Source: Gammaproteobacteria bacterium (lineage in GTDB: Bacteria > Pseudomonadota > Gammaproteobacteria > Enterobacterales > Psychrobiaceae). From it: a DNA stretch of 41,182 nt. Below, piece by piece: positions 26,469 through 35,835 of this stretch; positions within the stretch are counted from its first letter, which is position 1; the number at the start of each line of letters is the position of its first letter. The DNA lies in assembly GCA_013214965.1 (NCBI GenBank), contig JABSRU010000017.1, positions 1-41,182 of the forward strand, in the 5' to 3' direction. The notes beneath the pieces were generated by a model that was given only the letters and a program-made list of their open reading frames with translations, was not told the DNA's origin and ran no database searches. A program made the translations under genes and the position numbers.

Positions 26469-26669
26469 ATGTCGACCGTACAATTACAACAAACTACACC
26501 TGCACAACAGTCAGCACCATTAACGGAGTCAACACTGACTACCGCCCAACATATTGGCGTGTTCGGCTTTGGCGCAATAATTTTATTTATGGTTGGTTTC
26601 TCGCCAATGCCACAAGCCCATAATGCTGCTCACGATACTAGACATAGCATGGCATTTCCTTGCCATTAA
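26469..26669 (+). CDS. cbtB: CbtB, small subunit of predicted cobalt transporter
   Basis: 66 aa with one membrane helix (HIGVFGFGAIILFMVGFSP) and the C-terminal His signature HNAAHDTRHSMAFPCH characteristic of CbtB, likely a metal-binding tail. CbtAB was predicted as a cobalt transporter because it recurs under B12 riboswitches; direct biochemistry is sparse. AAAGGG precedes the ATG. cbtA follows 24 bp downstream. Confidence 0.93.
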   Translation: MSTVQLQQTTPAQQSAPLTESTLTTAQHIGVFGFGAIILFMVGFSPMPQAHNAAHDTRHSMAFPCH

Positions 26670-26693
26670 CGATCAATCAGAGAGGATTTAATT

Positions 26694-27428
26694 ATGTTTC
26701 GTCGATTAATTATGGCTGCGATGATCGTTGGTATCATCAGCGGATTAGTGTTTAGTATTGCCCAGTATTTTACCGTAACACCAATTTTATTGGAAGCTGA
26801 GTTGTTTGAACAAGCCCCAGAGATCGCAACGTATCAGCATCATCAAATGGCTATGCCAAGTGAATGGTCACCAAGCGATGGACTTGAACGTAGCAGCTAT
26901 ACCTTTGGTGCTAATATTTTAGCCGCGATTGGTTTTGCTAGTCTATTTTTGGTAGTGATGAGTCAATTGGTGTTGCGTAAGAAGATAGAATTGTCAGCAA
27001 GCTATGGTGCGATTGCTGGCTTGTTAGCTTATGCCATATTCTTTGTTATTCCGGGCTTAGGATTACCCCCTGAAATCCCTGGCTCTAGTGCTGATCTGCT
27101 TAAAAATAGACAATCTTGGTGGCTAATAGCAGTGGTTGGCGCGGCTATTGGGGTGATGGTTATGGTGTTTTCGCCCCTTAAATATAAAGCGCTTGGCTTG
27201 ATTAGTATAGCGGTGCCTTTTATTATTGGTGCCCCCCATTATGATGGCCCGATGTTTAACCATTCAGATCCACAAGCCGTCGCCAGTTTAGAAGCCTTGC
27301 ATCAGCAGTTTCTGATTGCGACTAGCATGAATAACTTGATCTTTTGGTTAGTATTAGGAGTTTCAGCGATCTTATTACTTAAAAATTGGATTTATCAACC
27401 GGCAGTGGCTAACGCAAATAATGACTAA
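26694..27428 (+). CDS. cbtA: CbtA, integral membrane subunit of predicted cobalt transporter
   Basis: 244 aa with five to six hydrophobic helices. Family landmarks: RLIMAAMIVGIISGLVFSIAQ at the N-terminus, a His/Met-rich loop (TYQHHQMAMPSEWSP) and FVIPGLGLPPEIPG. It pairs with CbtB. AGAGAGGA sits before the ATG. The stop overlaps the next gene's start by 8 bp, coupling transport to the chelatase-like protein. Confidence 0.92.
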   Translation: MFRRLIMAAMIVGIISGLVFSIAQYFTVTPILLEAELFEQAPEIATYQHHQMAMPSEWSPSDGLERSSYTFGANILAAIGFASLFLVVMSQLVLRKKIELSASYGAIAGLLAYAIFFVIPGLGLPPEIPGSSADLLKNRQSWWLIAVVGAAIGVMVMVFSPLKYKALGLISIAVPFIIGAPHYDGPMFNHSDPQAVASLEALHQQFLIATSMNNLIFWLVLGVSAILLLKNWIYQPAVANANND

Positions 27429-29142
27429 ATCTAACTTTCCTTTTGGCTTCCCTTTTTGTGCGGTCACTGGCAATCAGCCCTTTAAGCTGGCATTGATTTT
27501 GTCAGCAATTAATCCCGCCATTGGTGGCGTGTTAGTTAGTGGCCCTCGGGGTGCGGCTAAGTCGACATTAGCCCGTGCCATTGTTGACTTATTACCCGCA
27601 GCATCTAAGTTAGTCACCTTGCCGTTAGGTGCTAGTGAAGAAATGCTGGTGGGGAGTCTCGACTTGCAACAAGTGATTAAAGAGCAACAGGTTAATTTTA
27701 GTCCGGGCTTATTGGCCAAGGCTGATCAAGGGGTGTTATACGTTGATGAAGTGAACCTGTTAGCGGATCCTTTAGTGGATTTATTACTGGATGTTTGCGC
27801 CAGTGGCATCAACGTCATCGAGCGTGATGGCATTAGTCATCAACATCAATCACGCTTTATCCTCTTAGGCACGATGAACCCAGATGAAGGGGAATTACGG
27901 GCGCAATTGGTTGATCGTTTTGGTTTGTGTGTCGAACTTGATGAAAAACTCGAGATTGCGCAGCGGGTCAAAATCGTGCAGTTAAGAGAGAACTTTGATC
28001 GTGATCCTCAGGCGTTTATCGACTCTTATCAGTCGCAACAACAGTTATTACAACAACAGATTACTAGCGCCAAAGCCCAGTTAGCAGCGGTGGTATGTAA
28101 CACTCAATTGCGGACTTTAATTGCTACGCGCTGTGTCCAAGCCAAAGTTGATGGTTTGCGCGCCGATATTGTGTGGCTTAAAGCTGCCATCGCCCACGCG
28201 GCATGGCGAGGTCAGCAGCAGGTTGCAGCAAGTGATATTGATGCGGTGGCCGAATTAGTCTTGAGCCATCGCCGGCAAGGGGCACCATCCAATCAACCAC
28301 CGCCACCGCCTAAAGAGCCGCCGCCTTTTAGCCGGCCACCTTCAGTTGAGTCGCCATCATTATCAAGTGATAACAGTAATTCAGCCAGTGATAATAGCGG
28401 CGAATGGGGTGCGATGACCCCAATTTCGCAGCGTACTGGTCAATTAGATCGTGAAGTGTTGCCAGCAACGCCGAGTGTTAATCACAGTAAGTCGCCAATG
28501 GTTACGCGTACCAGCAATAAATTGGGCAAGATCATTGGTGGTCAAAAAGTCAGTGGCGCTCAACAAGCGGCACCGCTAAGTAAAGCGATTGATTGGTTTG
28601 GGACATTAAGCCATGCCATGGGGCAATGGCCGCTAACGGCGTTACGATTTAAACCCGCTAAAACCGGTCAGCCGTTGGTGCATCTGGTATTGCTTGATAC
28701 TTCAGGTTCAACCTTAAGTCGCCAGCAATTTGGGCAGGCGAAAGCGGTGGTACAACAAATTGCCAGCCGTGCTTATCAACAGCGTGAATTGTTAGTGATT
28801 TTTGGTTTTGGCAATCAGCAAGTACAGCAAATTATGGCATTGCAAAAAGCCCCTAAACAACTCGACAATATCCTCGATAACGTAAAAGCGGGTGGTGGCA
28901 CGCCGTTAAGCGATGCACTAACCACGGTGCTTGATTATCAACATAGTCAGCTACTTGCCAAGCCAATGCTCGCCTTTCGAAATTATTTGATCACCGATGG
29001 CCGAGTCAGTCAGCAAGTTACTGGCTTGAAATTACAAGGTCAAACCACAGTGATTGATATTGAAAATAGCGCGGTTAAGCACGGTCGCGGCCAGGAAATC
29101 GCCCAACAGCTTGATGGTGGTTATATTCAATTACTGGCGTAA
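27421..29142 (+). CDS. Chelatase AAA+/vWA fusion (ChlI-ChlD-type), putative cobaltochelatase component
   Basis: 573 aa in three parts. The AAA+ ATPase of BchI/ChlI type has a P-loop GPRGAAKST (41-49), Walker B GVLYVDEVN and GTMNPDEGELRAQLVDRFG. A Pro-rich linker (PPPPPKEPPPFSRPP) lies near 290-310. The vWA domain has MIDAS DTSGSTLS starting at D426. Such fusions supply the ATPase modules for CobN-type cobaltochelatase. No cobN is in this window. The gene overlaps cbtA and precedes cbiA, so a job in cobalt insertion is likely, though it could also act as a metal-loading chaperone. Confidence 0.85.
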   Translation: MTKSNFPFGFPFCAVTGNQPFKLALILSAINPAIGGVLVSGPRGAAKSTLARAIVDLLPAASKLVTLPLGASEEMLVGSLDLQQVIKEQQVNFSPGLLAKADQGVLYVDEVNLLADPLVDLLLDVCASGINVIERDGISHQHQSRFILLGTMNPDEGELRAQLVDRFGLCVELDEKLEIAQRVKIVQLRENFDRDPQAFIDSYQSQQQLLQQQITSAKAQLAAVVCNTQLRTLIATRCVQAKVDGLRADIVWLKAAIAHAAWRGQQQVAASDIDAVAELVLSHRRQGAPSNQPPPPPKEPPPFSRPPSVESPSLSSDNSNSASDNSGEWGAMTPISQRTGQLDREVLPATPSVNHSKSPMVTRTSNKLGKIIGGQKVSGAQQAAPLSKAIDWFGTLSHAMGQWPLTALRFKPAKTGQPLVHLVLLDTSGSTLSRQQFGQAKAVVQQIASRAYQQRELLVIFGFGNQQVQQIMALQKAPKQLDNILDNVKAGGGTPLSDALTTVLDYQHSQLLAKPMLAFRNYLITDGRVSQQVTGLKLQGQTTVIDIENSAVKHGRGQEIAQQLDGGYIQLLA

Positions 29143-29175
29143 CTTTTTAATAGCGACTTTGCTAGGAAATACTCA

Positions 29176-30501
29176 ATGAAACAAGCTTTATGTCCGGCAC
29201 TGATAATGGCCGCACCAGCCTCAGGTCAGGGAAAAACCACCATTACTGCGGGGATAGCGAGCATGCTAACTCGTCAAGGATTGGTGGTACGAATTTTTAA
29301 AGTCGGTCCGGATTATCTCGATCCGAAAATTTTAGCGCAGGCCTCACAGCAACCGGTCGAAGCACTGGATATGTGGATGGGCGGTGATGATTACTGCCAA
29401 GATAAATTGTATCAAGCAGCCCTTGAGGCCGATCTTATTTTGATTGAAGGTGCGATGGGGATCTTTGATGGTACGCCATCGAGTGCTGATTTAGCGGCGC
29501 GCTTTAATATTCCGATTGCCTTGGTGCTAGATGTCAAAGGCATGGCACAAACCGCTGCTGCCATTGCCATTGGCTTGGCTAATTTTAGAGACGATATTCA
29601 CTTTGCTGGTCTGATTGCCAATCGCTGTGGTAGCGACCGTCATGCGTCATTAATTAGTAATGCTTTACCGCCATCGTTACCTTTACTTGCGACGCTTAAA
29701 CGCAGTGACACAGTATGCTTTCCAGAGCGTCATTTGGGACTCGTGCAAGCTGAAGAAATGGCGCTAGAACTTGATTCGATACTAGCCGCCGGGGCGGATT
29801 GGATTGTAGATTCTGGCTTGGCTAATTTACTCGAGCAGTTAACCCCAGTGGCTTTTGAGCCGGTTGCCAGCGAAAATTTAGCCCCTGTGTCACCGTTATT
29901 AACCGGAAAAACCGTCGCGATTGCTAAAGATCAGGCGTTTAGTTTTATTTACGATGCTAATTTGCAACTATTACGCGATTTGGGCGCGAGGTTAACATTC
30001 TTTTCGCCGCTTCATGATCTCATTATTCCTGCCGCCGACGCGATGTGGTTGCCCGGTGGTTATCCTGAGTTACACGCGGTGCAGTTAGCTGAAAATAGCC
30101 CAATGCGCGAAGCGATTAAAGCCTTCGCGAAGACTAAACCGGTACTAGCGGAATGTGGTGGTTTACTCTATTGTTTAGACTCATTAACCACCCTTGATGG
30201 CCTAGAATACCCGATGAGTGGTTTGATTGCTGGCCACGGCGTGATGCGTGATCGTGGCGGTTGTCAGGGCATGCAGACGGCGATTTTTCCTGAGGGCGAA
30301 ATCCGCGGTCATTCTCATCATCGTTCTAAGGCCGTTGAAACATCGACGGTGATTGGTCATGGCAAACGTCCTTACCATCCGGCACCCGGCGAAGACATTT
30401 ATCGTACTGGCTTAGTTACCGCCAGTTATATTCATTTATTTTTCCCATCTAATCCACTGGCCGTCAGTCAGTTATTGATGGCAACAGGCAACAAATCATG
30501 A
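29176..30501 (+). CDS. cbiA: Cobyrinate a,c-diamide synthase
   Basis: 441 aa. The N-terminal dethiobiotin-synthetase-like ATPase has APASGQGKTTITAGI and KVGPDYLDP. The C-terminal class I glutamine amidotransferase has Cys327 (AECGGLLYC) and a GHSHHRS His motif near 379-383. CbiA amidates the a and c side chains using glutamine and ATP. AGGAAATACTCA precedes the ATG. It overlaps the NiCoT gene by 4 bp (ATGA). Confidence 0.96.
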   Translation: MKQALCPALIMAAPASGQGKTTITAGIASMLTRQGLVVRIFKVGPDYLDPKILAQASQQPVEALDMWMGGDDYCQDKLYQAALEADLILIEGAMGIFDGTPSSADLAARFNIPIALVLDVKGMAQTAAAIAIGLANFRDDIHFAGLIANRCGSDRHASLISNALPPSLPLLATLKRSDTVCFPERHLGLVQAEEMALELDSILAAGADWIVDSGLANLLEQLTPVAFEPVASENLAPVSPLLTGKTVAIAKDQAFSFIYDANLQLLRDLGARLTFFSPLHDLIIPAADAMWLPGGYPELHAVQLAENSPMREAIKAFAKTKPVLAECGGLLYCLDSLTTLDGLEYPMSGLIAGHGVMRDRGGCQGMQTAIFPEGEIRGHSHHRSKAVETSTVIGHGKRPYHPAPGEDIYRTGLVTASYIHLFFPSNPLAVSQLLMATGNKS

Positions 30502-31184
30502 TCTTAGAATTTTTACCTTTAATCTTATTAGGCTTTAGCCTTGGACTATTGCATGCGCTCGATGCCGATCACGTGATGGCCGTGTCAGCATTAAGTAATC
30601 AACGACCAAGTTTACGCCAAACCTTGTATTTTAGTGCCAATTGGGCGCTCGGTCATGGCGGTATTTTACTGCTGGCTGGTGGCTTATTATTTGGGGTAGG
30701 GATTGCTATTCCTGCCGCTTTACAACAAATTGCCGAAATGACTGTGGGCGTGGTGTTAATTGTGCTTGGGCTGTATTTGTTTTGGCAATTTAGACAACGG
30801 GCACTGTCGGTTAAGACTCATTGCCATGGCGATACGACGCATACTCATTGGCACGATCATAATCATCTTAAGGATGGCTCCAAGCCAGCAACTAAAGACG
30901 GTCATTTACCAGTGATGGTTGGAATGGTTCATGGCTTAGCAGGTAGTGCGCCAGCATTAGCCTTAATACCACTGGCTGGGCAAGGTAATATGATGGTGGT
31001 CATGAGTTATCTGTTGTGCTTTTCGTTTGGCGTGATGTTATCGATGATAGTGTTTGGTTTTGGCTTAGGCTCGCTGCAGAAAATATTGGTTAAACGCAGT
31101 CAGCGGTTATTTCAATGGAGCCGTGGTTTAGTGGCGTTAACATCCACGGTGCTCGGCACTATTTGGTTTTATCAGGCTATTTAA
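30498..31184 (+). CDS. NiCoT/UreH-type cobalt (or nickel) transporter
   Basis: 228 aa, about six helices. The first helix carries LLHALDADHVMAVSAL, the HxxxDH-type metal signature of nickel/cobalt permeases. A cytoplasmic His-rich loop (HCHGDTTHTHWHDHNH) lies near residues 110-126, followed by VGMVHGLAGSAPALAL. Its place within the B12 operon argues for cobalt. Together with CbtAB it gives two candidate inner-membrane cobalt uptake systems in one transcript, which may differ in affinity. Nickel cannot be excluded from sequence. Confidence 0.85.
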   Translation: MILEFLPLILLGFSLGLLHALDADHVMAVSALSNQRPSLRQTLYFSANWALGHGGILLLAGGLLFGVGIAIPAALQQIAEMTVGVVLIVLGLYLFWQFRQRALSVKTHCHGDTTHTHWHDHNHLKDGSKPATKDGHLPVMVGMVHGLAGSAPALALIPLAGQGNMMVVMSYLLCFSFGVMLSMIVFGFGLGSLQKILVKRSQRLFQWSRGLVALTSTVLGTIWFYQAI

Positions 31185-31187
31185 TTG

Positions 31188-32288
31188 ATGTGGCCCGAGA
31201 GTAAGGAGCAGCCCAAGCAATTAAAAACCGGTTTAACGACCGGCTGTTGTGCGACCGCCTGTTGCGTCGCAGCGGCTTATCATTTACTCGACCAACAAAT
31301 AATCAAGCACAGTGAAGTGACTTTACCGCGCGGTAAATTAGTTAAGCTAGCGATTGTTACTAACACGCAATTATCCCCGACCATGGTGCGGGCCGAAGTG
31401 ATCAAAGACGCGGGCGATGATCCTGATGCGACCCACGGCGCGACTATTTTTGTCGAGCTCACTTTAGTGGCACCAGCTGGCGTGGTATTTAAGGCTGCCA
31501 GCGGTGTTGGTACTGTCACTAAAACGGGCTTGGCATTGGCCATTGGTGAGCCAGCGATAAATCCGGTGCCACGATTGATGATGACTGAGCATTTAACTGC
31601 TCTTGCTGAACACTTTAATTATTGCGGTGGCTTTGAAGTTGCGGTTGGCGTGGTTAATGGCGAACAAATCGCGTTAAAAACTATGAATGGCCGCTTAGGA
31701 ATTCTTGGTGGCTTATCGATTTTAGGGGTCTCGGGCATTGTACGACCATTTTCATGTTCAGCCTATATTTCATCCATTTTTCAAGGGATTGATGTCGCGG
31801 CAAGTAACGGTTTTAGCCATATAGCGGCCTCAACTGGTAACAGCAGTGAAGCGGCGATTAAAGATTATTATCGATTGCCAGATACTGCCTTAATCGAAAT
31901 GGGCGACTTTGCTGGTGCGGTGATTAAGCAACTAAATAAAGTGGCGATGACTAAACTAAGCGTCTGTGGTGGCATTGGTAAAATCAGTAAATTAGCCCAA
32001 GGTAAGTGGAATTTACATAGTAAAGCTGCCTCGATCGATTTTAATTTTTTTGCTCAATTAGCCCTGGAACTTGGCGGTGATCATATTTTGGAGCAAAAAA
32101 TTATCAATGCCAATACCACCATTGAAGTGCTGCAACATTGTTATGAAGTGAAAATCGATTTAGCAACGGTGATTTGTCAGCACGCTTATCAGCAATTACG
32201 GGCTAAGTTACCGCAATCATTAGCCGTCGAAGTCTGGGCAATTAACCGTCAGGGACAGCTAATTGGTTTTGGCGGAGCAAATTATTGA
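31188..32288 (+). CDS. cbiD: Cobalt-precorrin-5B C1-methyltransferase
   Basis: 366 aa. The KTGLTTGCCATACCVAAAY opening (here TGCCATA in place of TG.CA.AA), VIKDAGDDPDATHG and a late GGIGKISKLAQG segment are CbiD landmarks. CbiD methylates C1 in the anaerobic pathway and marks the early-cobalt route. The ATG three bases after the NiCoT stop is taken, not the TTG one codon earlier. Confidence 0.95.
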   Translation: MWPESKEQPKQLKTGLTTGCCATACCVAAAYHLLDQQIIKHSEVTLPRGKLVKLAIVTNTQLSPTMVRAEVIKDAGDDPDATHGATIFVELTLVAPAGVVFKAASGVGTVTKTGLALAIGEPAINPVPRLMMTEHLTALAEHFNYCGGFEVAVGVVNGEQIALKTMNGRLGILGGLSILGVSGIVRPFSCSAYISSIFQGIDVAASNGFSHIAASTGNSSEAAIKDYYRLPDTALIEMGDFAGAVIKQLNKVAMTKLSVCGGIGKISKLAQGKWNLHSKAASIDFNFFAQLALELGGDHILEQKIINANTTIEVLQHCYEVKIDLATVICQHAYQQLRAKLPQSLAVEVWAINRQGQLIGFGGANY

Positions 32289-33058
32289 TGAAAATATTAT
32301 TACTGGGTGGCACTGCCGATGGTCGAAAACTAGCTGATATACTGCACCGTCACCAAGAGTATCAACAGCAGATCAGCGTTATTTATAGCGTTGCAGGGCT
32401 GGTGCGAATTCCGAAATTAGATTGCGCGGTGATTAGTGGTGGTTTTACGCAGTTTGGTGGGCTTAAGAACTATATTAACCAGCAACAGATTGATGCGGTG
32501 TTAGATGTTACGCATCCTTACGCGAGTAAGATGAGTCATCAAGCTGCGTTGGCAGCCAGTGATTGTGCCATTCCCTATTGGCGCTTTCATCGCCCTGCGT
32601 GGCAACAATCGGCAGGCGATAATTGGCAAACATTTGATTACCTTGAGCAACTTCCCGCATTATTGGGCCCATACCAGCGGGTATTTTTTACCATTGGTCA
32701 ACTCAATAGCGAGTTAATCACTGCGCTTGATGTGCAACAAACGGCTAAGTCGCCGTGTCATGTGGTGCGCACCGCTGCACTATCAAAAGCACAGCTAAGT
32801 GATTCAATGTTGTGGCTTAAGGGGATTGGTCCTTTTAGCGTTGAAGATGAAATAGCCTTAATGCAACAACATGGTATTGAGGTGTTGGTAACTAAAAATA
32901 GCGGTGGTAGATCAACTTGTGCAAAGCTTGAGGCGGCGCGGAAATTAAAGATCCCCGTGTTTATTCAAACTCGACCATTACTGCCCAATGCCGATCAGCT
33001 ATTTGTTGAACCCTGTGCCGTAGTGCAACATATTTTGAAGATAAATAATCATGAATAA
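32288..33058 (+). CDS. cbiJ: Cobalt-precorrin-6A reductase
   Basis: 256 aa. The N-terminal ILLLGGTADGRKLAD dinucleotide motif, VLDVTHPYASKMS, and VTKNSGG..TCAKLEAARKLKIPVF are typical of CobK/CbiJ, which reduces the corrin macrocycle with NAD(P)H. The ATG overlaps the cbiD stop (TGATG) and the end overlaps cbiC by 8 bp. Confidence 0.94.
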   Translation: MKILLLGGTADGRKLADILHRHQEYQQQISVIYSVAGLVRIPKLDCAVISGGFTQFGGLKNYINQQQIDAVLDVTHPYASKMSHQAALAASDCAIPYWRFHRPAWQQSAGDNWQTFDYLEQLPALLGPYQRVFFTIGQLNSELITALDVQQTAKSPCHVVRTAALSKAQLSDSMLWLKGIGPFSVEDEIALMQQHGIEVLVTKNSGGRSTCAKLEAARKLKIPVFIQTRPLLPNADQLFVEPCAVVQHILKINNHE

Positions 33059-33689
33059 CTATGAAATGAACCCACAAAGCATCGAGCAACAAAGCTTTGT
33101 CCAGATCCGGGCGCTAACCGAGCTCGATCACTTGAGTATTGAACAGCAACAAGTGGTGATGCGTATTGTCCACAGTCTAGGCTTGCCACAGGTTAGTGAA
33201 TTGGTGCGTTTTAGTGACAACGCTTGCGAGCAAGGCTTGCTAGCGATTACCAATAACACGACTATTTTGTGTGATGTTGAAATGGTGCGACAGGGTATTA
33301 CCAAGCGAATGAATAAGCTGTCGACTCAATGCTATTTAAATGATCCCCGAGTGCCAGACTTAGCTAAGCAGCGCGGCGAAACTCGCACTATGGCGGCTTT
33401 GGATTTTTGGCGCGATGACTTGGCCGGAAGCATCGTGTTAATTGGTAATGCGCCAACAGCATTATTTCGGTTACTGGAGATGATTCGCCAAGGCACGCCG
33501 AAACCAGCGTTAATTATTGGCATGCCCGTTGGCTTTGTTGGCGCGGCAGAATCGAAACAGGCGTTATGGGATGCTCATCAAGAGTTGGGAATAGAATGTA
33601 TAACGTTGTTAGGTCGTCAAGGTGGTAGCGCCGTGACCGCCGCGAGTTTAAATGCTTTATTAAGGTGTTCAATTGGAGAGTTGTATTAA
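33051..33689 (+). CDS. cbiC: Cobalt-precorrin-8 methylmutase
   Basis: 212 aa. Catalytic His41 lies in RIVHSLGLP. Other landmarks: TTILCDVEMVRQGI, RGETRTMAALDFW, GNAPTALFRLLEMI and GMPVGFVGAAESK. It moves the methyl group from C11 to C12 to give cobyrinate. The gene is followed by a palindromic repeat before the next cobalamin gene. Confidence 0.96.
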   Translation: MNNYEMNPQSIEQQSFVQIRALTELDHLSIEQQQVVMRIVHSLGLPQVSELVRFSDNACEQGLLAITNNTTILCDVEMVRQGITKRMNKLSTQCYLNDPRVPDLAKQRGETRTMAALDFWRDDLAGSIVLIGNAPTALFRLLEMIRQGTPKPALIIGMPVGFVGAAESKQALWDAHQELGIECITLLGRQGGSAVTAASLNALLRCSIGELY

Positions 33690-33713
33690 GTATTTGCGCA
33701 ATGAAGAGTCGGC

Positions 33714-33794
33714 ACTTGAACAACAAGACGCCGTGAATCCCTCCATGGAGGCTCTGGAGCAGCATCCATGCTGCTCAAGCTTGTCTTATCAAGT
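33714..33794. repeat. Palindromic repeat element inside the cobalamin operon
   Basis: An 81-base unit bounded by ACTTGA...TCAAGT ends with imperfect ~15-base terminal complementarity. It contains CCTCCATGGAGG (33740-33751) and GAGCAGCAT-CC-ATGCTGCTC (33757-33776). It resembles dispersed 'gaatccctccatggaggct' repeats I recall from marine gammaproteobacteria. Transcribed, it would fold into stable hairpins between cbiC and cbiET. Confidence 0.75.
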
Positions 33795-33841
33795 ACCAAC
33801 ACTTCTAGTCCAGTTAGCATGCATAAAGCAGGATAATGAAA

Positions 33842-35104
33842 ATGATTGATGTGATTGGTCTTGGGGTGAGTGATAAGGCGTTGTTGAGCTCGGAGGCTCA
33901 ATTGGCTATCCGCAGTGGCGCAGTGGTGATAGGTTCGGCGCGGCAGTTGGCGACGGTTAATCACTTATTTGAGGCACAGCAGAAAATTGAATTGCCAAAA
34001 CTGAGCGAACTTAAAAAGCTGCTGGGGCAATATGCTGATCAGGCGGTGGTGATCTTAGCTTCGGGTGATCCGTTGCATTATGGCATTGGTCGTTGGTTGG
34101 TTAAGCAGGTTGGTCGTGAAGCGCTTAACTTTCATCCGGCGGTGTCGAGTATTCAGGCCGCTTGTCATCATCTTGGTTTGGCGTTGCAAGATGTTGAGGT
34201 ATTAAGTTTACATGGTCGCGGTATTGAGAAAATTCGTCGCAGTTTTAAAGCGCAGCAACACTTAGTGATCTTAACTGATCAACACAGTCAGCCAGCGCGG
34301 TTGGCCCAAGAATGCCTTGATAGTGGTTATGGCGCTTCAACCTTATGGGTCTGTGAATTATTGGGCTATCCGCAGCAGCGAATCCGCCAATTTAGCGTTG
34401 ATCAGTTATTAAATGATCAAGAGTTGGAGTTTGATCCTCTCCATGTCACGGTGATCGATGTTCAAGGACTTGGCCAGCGGCCGCAGTTTCCTGGCTTTGC
34501 TGATCATTTATTTATTACCGGACAGCCCGATGGCAAAGGAATGATCACCAAGCGTGAAGTACGATTAATGATCCTGTCTTTATTAGCGCCAGCGGTAGAC
34601 GATATTATTTGGGACATTGGTGCTGGCTGTGGCAGTGTGGCGATCGAGTTAGCATATTGGCAACCTCGCGCGACTATTCATGCCATCGAGCATCATCCAC
34701 AGCGGTTAAGTTGCTTGGCTCAAAATCGCGATAAATTTGGCGTGGTTGATAATTTATTGATTGTTGAGGGGCGAGCGCCACAGCAATTAGCTGATTTACC
34801 TAACGCCAACAAAGTCTTTATTGGTGGCAGTGACGGCGAACTCAACCAATTATTACAACAAACTTGGCAGCAGTTACCGATTAATGGTGTGCTGGTGGCG
34901 AGTGCAGTGACCGAACAAACTAAGGCGCAGTTTATCGCGTTTTCTGCTGACGTTGAGCATGGAGATTGTGAAACCATGAGTCTAGCGGTTAGTCGTGGTC
35001 AGACGCTGGCGGGACAATTGATGTATAAACCTAATTATCCAGTGACCTTATTCAAAATAACCAAAACCACCAAAATAACAACAACAGCAAGGAGTATCGC
35101 TTGA
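33842..35104 (+). CDS. cbiET: CbiE-CbiT fusion: cobalt-precorrin-7 C5- / -6B C15-methyltransferase
   Basis: 420 aa. The CbiE part (residues 1-~205) has IDVIGLGVSD and VVILASGDPLHYGIG, typical of tetrapyrrole methylases. The CbiT part (~220-420) starts with ITKREVRLMILSLL and has the SAM motif WDIGAGCGSVAIE near 257-270. The fusion matches aerobic CobL in layout and performs C5 and C15 methylation plus acetate decarboxylation. I take the second of two near ATGs because AGGA is 8 bases before it and only 2 from the first. Confidence 0.95.
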   Translation: MIDVIGLGVSDKALLSSEAQLAIRSGAVVIGSARQLATVNHLFEAQQKIELPKLSELKKLLGQYADQAVVILASGDPLHYGIGRWLVKQVGREALNFHPAVSSIQAACHHLGLALQDVEVLSLHGRGIEKIRRSFKAQQHLVILTDQHSQPARLAQECLDSGYGASTLWVCELLGYPQQRIRQFSVDQLLNDQELEFDPLHVTVIDVQGLGQRPQFPGFADHLFITGQPDGKGMITKREVRLMILSLLAPAVDDIIWDIGAGCGSVAIELAYWQPRATIHAIEHHPQRLSCLAQNRDKFGVVDNLLIVEGRAPQQLADLPNANKVFIGGSDGELNQLLQQTWQQLPINGVLVASAVTEQTKAQFIAFSADVEHGDCETMSLAVSRGQTLAGQLMYKPNYPVTLFKITKTTKITTTARSIA

Positions 35105-35835
35105 GCGGTAAATTTATTGGGGTTGGGGTTGGTCCCGGCGATCCAAAATTGATGACCATCAAAGCCTATGAGCTGGTCAAAGACGCGGCGGTGATTTGTT
35201 ATCTGACCGATAGCGAAGGCCATTCACAGGCTAAAACTATTGCCAAGGCTGCTATGGGTGCTTTGGGTGGGCTAGCAACACTGAATCCAAACACCATCGA
35301 ACTGCCGATCATTATGCCAATGGCCAAAGATCGAACCTTGGCCAATGCCGCTTATGATCAAGGCAGCATTGAAATATCAGCGCAATTAGCCGCTGGCAAC
35401 GATGTATTATTTTTGTGTGAAGGTGATCCATTATTTTTTGGATCTTATAGCTACCTACTTGAACGCCTGCAAGGTGAGTTTGTGTGTGAAGTGGTGCCAG
35501 GGATTTCGTCAGTTAATGCCGCCTCAGCCGCATTAGTTGCACCACTTACCACCTTAACCGATTCTTTTGCCGTGGTGAGTGGTCGTCATAGTGATCAGTT
35601 TTTACGTCACAGCTTAAGCACTTACGATACCGTGGTAATTATGAAAGCGGGGCAGTCGCGATCACGTATTTTAGCGGCACTTGAGCAAACTAATCGTAGC
35701 GGTGATGCTAAATATCTCGAATATATTGGTCGTGATCAACAAATGATTGAGCCTGATGTCAGTCAGCTAGCGGATCAAGTTGGCCCTTATTTTTCACTGT
35801 TTGTGGTGACACGCCAAAATAAGATCACCCGATGA
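35101..35835 (+). CDS. cbiL: Cobalt-factor II / precorrin-2 C20-methyltransferase
   Basis: 244 aa. GVGVGPGDPKLMTIKAYELVK, FLCEGDPLFFGSYSYL and VPGISSVNAASAAL are typical of CbiL/CobI. It starts at TTG, overlapping the cbiET stop (TTGA), with AGGAG 7 bases upstream. It adds the C20 methyl group early in the corrin route. Confidence 0.95.
   Translation: MSGKFIGVGVGPGDPKLMTIKAYELVKDAAVICYLTDSEGHSQAKTIAKAAMGALGGLATLNPNTIELPIIMPMAKDRTLANAAYDQGSIEISAQLAAGNDVLFLCEGDPLFFGSYSYLLERLQGEFVCEVVPGISSVNAASAALVAPLTTLTDSFAVVSGRHSDQFLRHSLSTYDTVVIMKAGQSRSRILAALEQTNRSGDAKYLEYIGRDQQMIEPDVSQLADQVGPYFSLFVVTRQNKITR

Noticed and set aside
33514-33964. Minus-strand frames across the cbiC-cbiET junction
   Set aside because: They run over the palindromic repeat and two conserved genes on the other strand; no start signals.
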